Below are positions 1 through 9,462 of a stretch of 64,000 bases of DNA, in pieces. This stretch comes from Paucimonas lemoignei (GTDB taxonomy: Bacteria > Pseudomonadota > Gammaproteobacteria > Pseudomonadales > Pseudomonadaceae), in contig LS483371.1 of the NCBI GenBank assembly GCA_900475325.1, positions 2,170,001 to 2,234,000 of the forward strand. Direction: 5' to 3'. The number at the start of each line of letters is the position of its first letter. Position 1 is the stretch's first letter. A model generated the notes under the pieces. The model ran no database searches and was not told the DNA's origin. It saw only the letters and a program-made list of their open reading frames with translations. A program made the position numbers and the translations under genes.

Positions 1-9
1 TTCGGTTAA
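1..9 (+). CDS. 3' end of upstream gene, probably fadB (partial)
   Basis: The first nine bases read Phe-Gly-stop in one frame and lie 21 bases before the fadA start. In Pseudomonas fadA follows fadB directly in one operon, so this is probably the fadB end. Only two residues are visible, so the identity rests on context alone. Confidence 0.35.
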   Translation, partial: FG

Positions 10-1206
<1,197 letters not shown>

Positions 1207-1222
1207 TTCGTTGGGCTGATAC

Positions 1223-1250
1223 AAGCCGGGGCCAGGTGCCCCGGCTTTTG
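1223..1250 (+). terminator. Rho-independent terminator of fadA
   Basis: A 10-bp perfect stem (AAGCCGGGGC at 1223-1232 with GCCCCGGCTT at 1238-1247), a 5-base loop and a T-rich tail lie just after the fadA stop. Confidence 0.85.
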
Positions 1251-1308
1251 CATTTTTGCAAAAACCTTTTTAAAAAATGTTTCCACTGTTTCCTGCGAGG
1301 ACAGCAAC

Positions 1309-1545
1309 ATGAATTTACAGCCAGGGCTCTACCGCCATTACAAAGGCCCCGAGTACCGCGTATTCAGTGTTGCCAGGCACTCCGAGACCGAGGAAGAAGT
1401 GGTGTTCTATCAGGCGCTGTATGGCGACTATGGCCTGTGGGTCAGGCCGCTGAGCATGTTTCTGGAGTCCGTCGAGGTTGACGGCGAGCAGGTGCCGCGC
1501 TTTGCTTTGGTTCAGGCTGAACCGAGCCTCTTTTCCAGGCCGTGA
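1309..1545 (+). CDS. DUF1653 domain protein
   Basis: A 78-residue protein made almost wholly of a DUF1653 domain: it opens with the typical PGLYRHYKGPEYRV segment and continues with YQALYGDYGLWVRPLSMF. The family is widespread, small and of unknown biochemical role. A GAGGA ribosome site lies about 9 bases before the ATG. It lies between fadA and topA, the same place as the homologous small gene in P. aeruginosa as I recall it. No signal peptide or membrane segment is present. Confidence 0.85.
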   Translation: MNLQPGLYRHYKGPEYRVFSVARHSETEEEVVFYQALYGDYGLWVRPLSMFLESVEVDGEQVPRFALVQAEPSLFSRP

Positions 1546-1570
1546 GACGAGTTCGAGCATAAAACCGTGC

Positions 1571-1599
1571 TTGACCTCATCTTGCAGCCACTATATATA
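1571..1599 (+). promoter_or_regulatory. Sigma-70 type promoter of topA
   Basis: TTGACC at 1571-1576 and TATATA at 1594-1599 are separated by exactly 17 bases, about 60 bases before the topA start. The AT-rich -10 stands out from its GC-rich surroundings. Confidence 0.65.
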
Positions 1600-1659
1600 G
1601 CGGGGCCCTGACAGGTTCCAACCGTCTTTCATTTTCAGTATTCAGGAATTTTCTGATCC

Positions 1660-4269
1660 ATGGGCAAATCGCTGGTCATCGTGGAATCCCCGGCTAAGGC
1701 CAAGACCATCAACAAGTATTTGGGCAACCAGTACGTGGTGAAGTCGAGTATCGGCCATATCCGAGACCTGCCCACCAGCGGTTCGGCTAGTGCCAACAAA
1801 GAACCCGTCAAACGCGGCAAGGCTGCGGTAGGCGAGGGTCCGGTGCTTACGCCGAAAGAAAAGGCGAAGAAGCAGCTGGTGGCGCGCATGGGTGTCGACC
1901 CGGATCACGGCTGGAAAGCCAAATACGAAATCCTTCCCGGCAAGGAGAAGGTGATCGAAGAGCTGCGCCGGCTCGCCAAGGATGCTGACACCATCTATCT
2001 CGCGACGGACTTGGACCGCGAGGGGGAAGCCATTGCCTGGCACCTGCGCGAAGCCATCGGTGGCGATGACAGCCGCTACAAGCGCGTGGTGTTCAACGAA
2101 ATCACCAAAAAGGCCATCCAGGAAGCCTTCTCCAAGCCGGGCGAGCTGGACATTGATCGTGTCAACGCACAGCAGGCGCGTCGCTTTCTCGACCGCGTCG
2201 TGGGCTACATGGTCTCGCCGCTACTCTGGCAGAAAGTCGCTCGCGGCTTGTCGGCGGGTCGTGTGCAGTCCGTTGCAGTAAAACTGGTGGTGGAGCGCGA
2301 GCGGGAAATCCGTGCCTTCAACCCCGAGGAATACTGGGAAGTCCACGCTGATCTGGGCACTGCCAAGGGCGCCAATGTGCGTTTCGAAGTCGCTCGGGAA
2401 AACGGCGAAGCGTTCAAGCCTCTGAACGAAGCTCAGGCCATGGCTGCACTGGAAAAGCTCAAGGCTTCCAGCTACAGCATCGCCAAGCGCGAAGACAAGC
2501 CCACCAGCAGCAAGCCTTCGGCACCGTTCATCACGTCCACCCTGCAACAGGCCGCGAGTAACCGCCTGGGCTTCGGCGTGAAGAAAACCATGATGATGGC
2601 CCAGCGCTTGTACGAAGCGGGCTACATCACGTACATGCGTACCGACTCGACCAACCTGTCTGCAGATGCAGTCACCATGGTGCGCGATTACATCGAATCC
2701 GAGTTCGGCAAGAAGTACCTGCCGGAGTCACCGAACGTCTACAGCAGCAAGGAAGGCGCACAAGAGGCTCACGAAGCGATTCGTCCGTCTGATGTGAACA
2801 CCCATCCAAGCAAGCTGACCGGTATGGAGCGTGATGCCGAGCGTCTGTACGAGCTGATCTGGCGTCAGTTCGTGGCATGTCAGATGCCGCCAGCGCAATA
2901 TCTGTCGACCACGGTCAGTGTGGCCGCAGGTACATTCGAGCTGCGCGCCAAGGGCCGTATTCTCAAGTTCGACGGTTACACCCGCGCGTTGCCGCAAATG
3001 ACCAAGCCGGGCGATGACGATGTACTGCCTGACATGGCTCAGGGCGACAACCTGAAACTGATCAAGCTTGATCCAAGCCAGCATTTCACCAAGCCGCCTG
3101 CGCGTTACTCGGAAGCGAGCCTGGTTAAAGAGATGGAAAAACGCGGTATTGGTCGTCCTTCGACTTACGCTGCGATCATCTCGACGATCCAGGACCGTGG
3201 TTACGTCGCGCTGCATAACCGTCGTTTCTATTCGGAAAAGATGGGCGACATCGTCACTGAGCGCCTTTCCGAGAGTTTCTCTAACCTGATGGACTACGGT
3301 TTTACCGCCGGCATGGAAGAGAACCTCGACGATGTGGCGCATGGCGAACGCGACTGGAAGAACGTGCTGGATGAGTTCTACGGTGACTTCCGCAAGAAAC
3401 TTGAAGTGGCCGAAGCGCCTGACAGCGGGATGCGTTCCAACGAACCGGTGATGACCGATATTCCGTGCAAGGTGTGCGGTCGTCCGATGCAGATTCGTAC
3501 GGCGTCCACTGGTGTGTTCCTGGGCTGCTCGGGCTACAGCCTGCCACCTAAAGAGCGCTGCAAGGCGACCGTCAACCTGACGCCAGGTGACGAGATTGCC
3601 GAAGACGACGAAGGTGAGTCTGAATCCCGCGTTCTGCGCGGCAAGCACCGCTGCCATATCTGCAGCACGGCCATGGACGCCTACCTGCTGGACGAGAAGC
3701 ACAAGCTGCATATCTGCGGTAACAACCCGGATTGCGTGGGCTTTGAAGTCGAAGAGGGGACTTATCGCATCAAGGGCTATGAAGGTCCGAGCCTTGAGTG
3801 CGACAAGTGTGGCAGCGAAATGCAGCTCAAGACAGGCCGTTTCGGCAAGTTCTTTGGTTGCACCAATCCGGATTGCAAGAACACCCGCAAACTGCTGAAA
3901 AGTGGTGATGCCGCGCCGCCGAAAATGGACCCGGTGAAAATGCCGGAGCTGAAGTGCGACAAGGTCGACGACACCTATATCCTGCGCGATGGTGCCTCTG
4001 GTCTGTTCCTGGCGGCGAGCCAGTTCCCGAAGAACCGCGAAACCCGCGCGCCTTTGGTCATGGAAATCGCTCCGCACAAGGACGAGATCGATCCGAAGTA
4101 CCACTTCCTCTGTGAAGCACCGAAGAAAGATCCGGACGGTCGCCCATCGGTGATCCGTTACAGCCGTAAAACCAAAGAGCAATATGTCCAGACCGAAGTC
4201 GAGGGCAAGCCTACCGGCTGGAAAGCGTTCTACGATGGCAAAGCGTGGAAGGTCGAAGACAAGCGCTGA
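1660..4269 (+). CDS. topA: DNA topoisomerase I
   Basis: This 869-residue type IA topoisomerase relaxes negative supercoils by passing one strand through a transient break. The N-terminal Toprim domain starts with [19 protein letters not shown] and carries the acidic [12 protein letters not shown] motif. The catalytic tyrosine is Tyr325 in [11 protein letters not shown]. From about residue 600 several tetracysteine zinc modules follow ([24 protein letters not shown]), and a basic tail ends the protein. Length and domain order match gamma-proteobacterial TopA. It has its own promoter and a terminator at 4290. Confidence 0.98.
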   Translation: MGKSLVIVESPAKAKTINKYLGNQYVVKSSIGHIRDLPTSGSASANKEPVKRGKAAVGEGPVLTPKEKAKKQLVARMGVDPDHGWKAKYEILPGKEKVIEELRRLAKDADTIYLATDLDREGEAIAWHLREAIGGDDSRYKRVVFNEITKKAIQEAFSKPGELDIDRVNAQQARRFLDRVVGYMVSPLLWQKVARGLSAGRVQSVAVKLVVEREREIRAFNPEEYWEVHADLGTAKGANVRFEVARENGEAFKPLNEAQAMAALEKLKASSYSIAKREDKPTSSKPSAPFITSTLQQAASNRLGFGVKKTMMMAQRLYEAGYITYMRTDSTNLSADAVTMVRDYIESEFGKKYLPESPNVYSSKEGAQEAHEAIRPSDVNTHPSKLTGMERDAERLYELIWRQFVACQMPPAQYLSTTVSVAAGTFELRAKGRILKFDGYTRALPQMTKPGDDDVLPDMAQGDNLKLIKLDPSQHFTKPPARYSEASLVKEMEKRGIGRPSTYAAIISTIQDRGYVALHNRRFYSEKMGDIVTERLSESFSNLMDYGFTAGMEENLDDVAHGERDWKNVLDEFYGDFRKKLEVAEAPDSGMRSNEPVMTDIPCKVCGRPMQIRTASTGVFLGCSGYSLPPKERCKATVNLTPGDEIAEDDEGESESRVLRGKHRCHICSTAMDAYLLDEKHKLHICGNNPDCVGFEVEEGTYRIKGYEGPSLECDKCGSEMQLKTGRFGKFFGCTNPDCKNTRKLLKSGDAAPPKMDPVKMPELKCDKVDDTYILRDGASGLFLAASQFPKNRETRAPLVMEIAPHKDEIDPKYHFLCEAPKKDPDGRPSVIRYSRKTKEQYVQTEVEGKPTGWKAFYDGKAWKVEDKR

Positions 4270-4289
4270 TTCTGGCGCCTGACTGAACG

Positions 4290-4335
4290 CAAAGCCCTCG
4301 GTATGCTGGATGTGCCGGGGGCTTTGTTGTTTTAT
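4290..4335 (+). terminator. topA terminator
   Basis: CAAAGCCC at 4290-4297 pairs with GGGGCTTTG at 4317-4325, followed by TTGTTTT, just downstream of the topA stop. Confidence 0.7.
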
Positions 4336-4410
4336 CTGTAGGAGCTGCCGAAGGCTGCGAAGGCGTTGCGTCAGGTAGTCCGATTTCGCAGCCTTCGGCA
4401 GCTCCTACAG
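4336..4410. repeat. REP-type inverted repeat pair (GCTGCCGAAGGCTGCG family)
   Basis: Two perfectly complementary 26-base arms (4336-4361 and 4385-4410), each containing GCTGCCGAAGGCTGCG or its complement, flank a 23-base spacer. The same family recurs at 18037-18112. Such paired REPs are common between Pseudomonas genes. Confidence 0.85.
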
Positions 4411-4449
4411 GTGTAATTTATCCATCTCATCGCTACGGAGGACGCCACC

Positions 4450-4971
4450 ATGGCCCACGAACTCTATACCCGTACCAACCAGAAGATTTATTTCGCCGGG
4501 CTTGCTCTGGAATCCATGGGCAAGGCTGAAAAGGGGCAGGCGATGAATGCTCAGGCGCTGCTGCAGGCAGAACGTGAATCCGCCTTGTTTCACCTGTACG
4601 GGGCGCTGCTGGGGTTGTGTCACGAGATAGCCGGTTACTACCGTCTGCCACACGCCAGCGCGCCACGTGCGGAAATGCTGTTAACCCAGGAGGCGCTGGA
4701 CGCACTGGCCATTCCGGAAATGGCTGAGCTGGTGGAATTGGCTCAGCATCGTGAAACCTGGTTGGCCCAGTTGATGGCGGCCTACAACGGCCTTTTCGAG
4801 CCGCCCCGCGCACCGAAAAAGGTCAAGGGAGACGTGACCCAGCCACTGATCGTGGCGGTCAATCTCGATGAAGAACCCGAGCCTGAATTGAGTCGTGAGG
4901 AGCTGGAGAGCTGGCGTCAGAACCTCAAAGGCTTGGCCATTCGCTTCCGGGAAGGCTTGAGCGAGTGCTGA
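4450..4971 (+). CDS. DUF6586-like conserved hypothetical protein
   Basis: A 173-residue soluble, acidic, largely helical protein with no signal peptide or membrane span. I recognise it as the conserved Pseudomonas protein found next to topA and assign it tentatively to DUF6586; no biochemical function is known to me. The start is well supported by GGAGG about 8 bases before the ATG. The N-terminal half is a helical bundle-like stretch (AQALLQAERESALFHLYG); the C-terminal third has a charged linker (DEEPEPELSREELESW). Confidence 0.75.
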   Translation: MAHELYTRTNQKIYFAGLALESMGKAEKGQAMNAQALLQAERESALFHLYGALLGLCHEIAGYYRLPHASAPRAEMLLTQEALDALAIPEMAELVELAQHRETWLAQLMAAYNGLFEPPRAPKKVKGDVTQPLIVAVNLDEEPEPELSREELESWRQNLKGLAIRFREGLSEC

Positions 4972-5057
4972 GCGCGGCTCGTCATAAAACGGGAACATGC
5001 CCTAGGGCGTGAGTCGAGTGGCTGCTACAATGCCGCCTTTCGTGGAGTATTGCCCTG

Positions 5058-5291
5058 ATGCCAACATCCTTTCTTGAAATTGTCGAATTACCAGATGGCC
5101 GCATCGAGCTGCGTCGTGCCGATGACGAAGGTTCTCTGGTGACCCTGGATTTCTCGGCAGATGCCAAAGAGTTCCTGCAAGGCCAGCACGTAGAAGTTGC
5201 CAAGGCGATGTTGAGCGTAGGTGTTCAGATGGCCGGCCGTATGGCCGAAGGCGAACTTGAAAAGGACGCAGGCCCGCGAGTCCTGCACTGA
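5058..5291 (+). CDS. Conserved hypothetical protein next to sulA-lexA
   Basis: A 77-residue acidic protein (starts MPTSFLEIVELPDGRIELRR) of unknown function. Its N-terminal half looks like a short beta hairpin domain and the rest is helical. It is convergent with sulA, with only six bases between the two genes. Its position between topA and sulA-lexA matches the P. aeruginosa layout as I recall it. No membrane segment or known motif was seen. Confidence 0.75.
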   Translation: MPTSFLEIVELPDGRIELRRADDEGSLVTLDFSADAKEFLQGQHVEVAKAMLSVGVQMAGRMAEGELEKDAGPRVLH

Positions 5292-5299
5292 GCAGGACT
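5279..5299. terminator. Hairpin between convergent genes
   Basis: AGTCCTGC at 5279-5286 and GCAGGACT at 5292-5299 form an 8-bp stem with a 5-base loop that overlaps the stop codons of both convergent genes. There is no T-tract, so efficient intrinsic termination is uncertain. Confidence 0.4.
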
Positions 5300-5768
5300 A
5301 CCCCAGGCGGATGTTCAGGCTTTGCGCATCACCCAGTTTTGCCGCGTTGATCAGCTGTTGACGTGACGCCCCGCTGATTGGATTGATCCAGCTCACGACG
5401 GTGTGGCTGCGGCCCAGGCGAAGTGCTTCACGTGCAAGCTCCAACGGGCTCTGCGTCCCCCGCGGTTGCAGCAGTAGAATGCGCTCCCGATTGAGGCCCG
5501 CTTCACGTAGCCAGGTCTGAGTCAGACTGGCTGGAGGCGAGATGAGCGTCAACCAGCGAGCGTCGCTGTCCTGGCTCAGTTCGCGCAGGATGGGCGCCAG
5601 CAGACTCAAGCAGTTCCCCGCAGCACCACGTAATGACAGCTCGCTGAAAACCTCTGGTTCATTGTTCCATGACGTTTCGACCGACTCCTTGAGCATCGGC
5701 GCGATAGGCTGCGCCATGAACGCTTCAAAGAGCGAGAGTTGCGATTGTGGTGCCTGGACGAACTGCAT
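5298..5768 (-). CDS. sulA: SulA-like SOS cell-division inhibitor
   Basis: A 156-residue SulA-family protein. In the family it binds FtsZ and blocks ring formation while DNA damage persists. The central LTLISPPASLTQTWLREAGL stretch and the following LLQPRG...ALRLGRSHTVVSWI segment match SulA. It starts 9 bases after the lexA stop, so it is almost certainly cotranscribed with lexA from the LexA-controlled promoter, unlike E. coli where sulA is separate. Confidence 0.92.
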   Translation of the reverse strand: MQFVQAPQSQLSLFEAFMAQPIAPMLKESVETSWNNEPEVFSELSLRGAAGNCLSLLAPILRELSQDSDARWLTLISPPASLTQTWLREAGLNRERILLLQPRGTQSPLELAREALRLGRSHTVVSWINPISGASRQQLINAAKLGDAQSLNIRLG

Positions 5769-5777
5769 AGTGTCTCC

Positions 5778-6386
5778 TTAGCGGCGAATGACGCCGACGC
5801 TCAAGCCTTCAATAACCAGTTCCTGATCCTTCAGGTTGACTTCGATGGGCGCGAAGTCCGGGTTTTCGGCGATCAGCCAGACTTTGCTGCCTTCACGCTT
5901 GAATCGCTTGACCGTGACTTCGTCACCAATCCGCGCTACCACTATCTGGCCATTGCGGGCCTCGCGAGTGGTGTGCACAGCGATCAGGTCGCCATCAAGA
6001 ATGCCCACATCTTTCATGCTCATGCCGTGCACCCTTAACAGGTAATCGGCACTCGGATGAAAAAACGCAGGGTTGATGTTGCAGGATTCTTCAATGTGTT
6101 GCTGAGCGAGGATCGGCGCACCGGCAGCTACTCGGCCAATGATCGGCAGGCTGCTGTCATCGGCTTTAGCTTCAAACCCAGGGATGCGGATGCCGCGAGA
6201 GGCACCAGGGGTCATCTCAATCGCGCCTTTACGCGCCAGCGCCTTGAGGTGCTCTTCGGCAGCGTTGGGCGATTTGAAGCCCAGTTCCTGTGCGATTTCC
6301 GCACGGGTCGGTGGATAGCCGTTGTCTTCCAGGCAGCGTTTGATGAATCCGAGGATTTCAGCTTGGCGTGGCGTCAGTTTAATCAT
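5778..6386 (-). CDS. lexA: LexA repressor
   Basis: This 202-residue SOS master repressor has an N-terminal winged helix (about 1-65) and a C-terminal S24 self-cleavage domain. The scissile bond is Ala88-Gly89 in GRVAAGAP; the catalytic dyad is Ser123 (HGMSMKD) and Lys160 (TVKRF). RecA-stimulated autocleavage releases repression after DNA damage. Two LexA boxes lie immediately upstream, showing autoregulation. sulA follows in the same transcript. Confidence 0.98.
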   Translation of the reverse strand: MIKLTPRQAEILGFIKRCLEDNGYPPTRAEIAQELGFKSPNAAEEHLKALARKGAIEMTPGASRGIRIPGFEAKADDSSLPIIGRVAAGAPILAQQHIEESCNINPAFFHPSADYLLRVHGMSMKDVGILDGDLIAVHTTREARNGQIVVARIGDEVTVKRFKREGSKVWLIAENPDFAPIEVNLKDQELVIEGLSVGVIRR

Positions 6387-6396
6387 GTTGAGCGCT

Positions 6397-6412
6397 CTGG
6401 CTTTTTATACAG
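6397..6412. promoter_or_regulatory. LexA box 1 (proximal to lexA)
   Basis: Read on the lexA strand, this is CTGTATAAAAAGCCAG, a CTG-N10-CAG LexA operator 11 bases before the lexA start codon. Confidence 0.9.
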
Positions 6413-6415
6413 TGA

Positions 6416-6431
6416 CTGGGATTATATACAG
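6416..6431. promoter_or_regulatory. LexA box 2 (distal)
   Basis: Read on the lexA strand, this is CTGTATATAATCCCAG, a second CTG-N10-CAG operator only three bases from box 1. The tandem pair explains autoregulation of lexA-sulA. Confidence 0.9.
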
Positions 6432-6575
6432 TGCGAGCGTCTTGGCAATCGTCCTTTTCAAGCCAATGGCAGGGCAGTGGTCCGATTACACCTGTGCAAA
6501 CCTCAGGCAAAGGGCTACAGCCCTTGGTTTATATGATTAAATAGCGGCCTATTGAGGTCGGCACGCCGCGCGCGC

Positions 6576-6604
6576 TTGACAAAGACATACGCTGAAACGT
6601 ATGT
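6576..6604 (+). promoter_or_regulatory. psrA promoter (-35 TTGACA)
   Basis: A perfect TTGACA at 6576-6581 is followed after 17 bases by a weaker GTATGT -10 at 6599-6604. The -10 lies inside the first PsrA palindrome, a steric arrangement typical of autorepression. Confidence 0.6.
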
Positions 6605-6620
6605 TTCAAACAAGTGTTTG
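6594..6620. promoter_or_regulatory. Two abutting PsrA operators
   Basis: GAAACGTATGTTTC (6594-6607) and CAAACAAGTGTTTG (6607-6620) are two palindromes sharing one base. Both fit the published PsrA consensus G/CAAAC-N2-4-GTTTG/C. They cover the promoter -10 and initiation zone of psrA. Confidence 0.85.
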
Positions 6621-6634
6621 TCAGGCAGAGAACC

Positions 6635-7351
6635 ATGGCCCAGTCGGAAACAGTTGAACGCATTCTTGATGCTGCCGAACAGTTGTTCGCGGAGAAGGGC
6701 TTCGCCGAGACCTCGCTGCGTCTGATCACCAGCAAGGCCTCGGTGAATCTGGCCGCAGTGAACTATCACTTCGGGTCGAAGAAGGCCTTGATCCAGGCGG
6801 TTTTCTCGAGGTTCCTCGGGCCTTTCTGCATCAGCCTGGACCGTGAGCTGGAGCGGCGCTCGGCCAAGCCCGAGCACAAGCCGACCCTGGAAGAACTACT
6901 GGAAATGCTCGTTGAGCAGGCCCTGGTGGTCCAGCCGCGCAGTAACAACGACCTGTCGATTTTCATGCGCTTGCTGGGCCTGGCATTCAGTCAGAGTCAG
7001 GGCCACCTGCGTCGTTATCTGGAAGACATGTACGGCAAGGTGTTTCGCCGTTACATGACGCTGGTCAACGAAGCGGCTCCGCGTATCCCTCCTATCGAGT
7101 TGTTCTGGCGCGTGCATTTCATGCTGGGTGCTGCCGCCTTCAGCATGTCGGGGATCAAAGCCTTGCGGGCCATCGCTGAAACCGATTTTGGGGTCAACAC
7201 GTCCATCGAGCAGGTCATGCGCCTGATGGTGCCGTTCCTGGCGGCTGGCATGCGCGCCGAAACGGGTGTCAGCGACGCCGCGATGATGGCGGCCCAGCTC
7301 AAGCCGCGTACTAAAAGCAGCGCCAGCCTGCCCAGCACTGCCAAAGCCTGA
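6635..7351 (+). CDS. psrA: TetR-family regulator PsrA
   Basis: A 238-residue TetR regulator. In Pseudomonas, PsrA senses long-chain fatty acids, represses its own gene and the fadBA beta-oxidation operon, and activates rpoS. The N-terminal helix-turn-helix (ETSLRLITSKASVNLAAVNY followed by HFGSKKALIQ) is typical. A longer GTG-started frame begins at 6614, but the ATG at 6635 matches the known PsrA N-terminus MAQSETVERILDAAEQLFAEKG and leaves the operator pair outside the gene. Proximity to fadA in this window fits its regulatory target. It ends at the terminator at 7386. Confidence 0.95.
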   Translation: MAQSETVERILDAAEQLFAEKGFAETSLRLITSKASVNLAAVNYHFGSKKALIQAVFSRFLGPFCISLDRELERRSAKPEHKPTLEELLEMLVEQALVVQPRSNNDLSIFMRLLGLAFSQSQGHLRRYLEDMYGKVFRRYMTLVNEAAPRIPPIELFWRVHFMLGAAAFSMSGIKALRAIAETDFGVNTSIEQVMRLMVPFLAAGMRAETGVSDAAMMAAQLKPRTKSSASLPSTAKA

Positions 7352-7385
7352 GCCGTCGCGCATTGCGCCAGGCTCGATGATCAAG

Positions 7386-7424
7386 CACCATTGCCCGGAT
7401 TAGATATCGGCAATGGTGTTTTTT
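7386..7424 (+). terminator. psrA terminator abutting the nagZ start
   Basis: CACCATTGCC (7386-7395) and GGCAATGGTG (7409-7418) form a perfect 10-bp stem followed by six T. The T-tract ends at 7424, exactly one base before the ATG of nagZ at 7425. Confidence 0.85.
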
Positions 7425-9186
<1,762 letters not shown>

Positions 9187-9207
9187 TTTTCGATGCCCAG
9201 TGACGAC

Positions 9208-9446
9208 CTGTGGGAGATTCACTGTTTGCTCGCAAGTGCATGTCACGACGTGGGACTGGCTTTAGCCGGGAAGGCGGCATCTCAGACGATAAATATTGGG
9301 TGGTTGTACCGGCCTCTTCCCGGCTAAAGCCGGTCCCACGAGATCGTGGCAGTATTGAGATCACCACCTGTGAGCTAATGCGACTTACAACCGACGCATC
9401 TCTATCAGATGTACCGACCTCGTCGCGAATGAATTCGCTCCCACAG
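9208..9446. repeat. Nested REP cluster
   Basis: The gap between the phosphorylase and the helicase is filled with repeats. An outer pair of GTGGGAG...CGCGAA-type arms lies at 9208-9238 (degenerate) and 9424-9446. Inside it is an inverted pair of another family with core GGCTTTAGCCGGGAAG at 9249-9277 and 9311-9340. The right outer repeat extends inward to about 9386 and resembles the arm-plus-loop sequence at 31105-31167. No gene is present in this gap. Confidence 0.75.
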
Positions 9447-9462
9447 GTCTTCGGTGAATCCC

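Noticed and set aside
2728..4182. 484-residue open frame on the minus strand
   Set aside because: It lies wholly within topA on the opposite strand and has low-complexity His/Arg/Gln composition; it is a shadow of high-GC coding.
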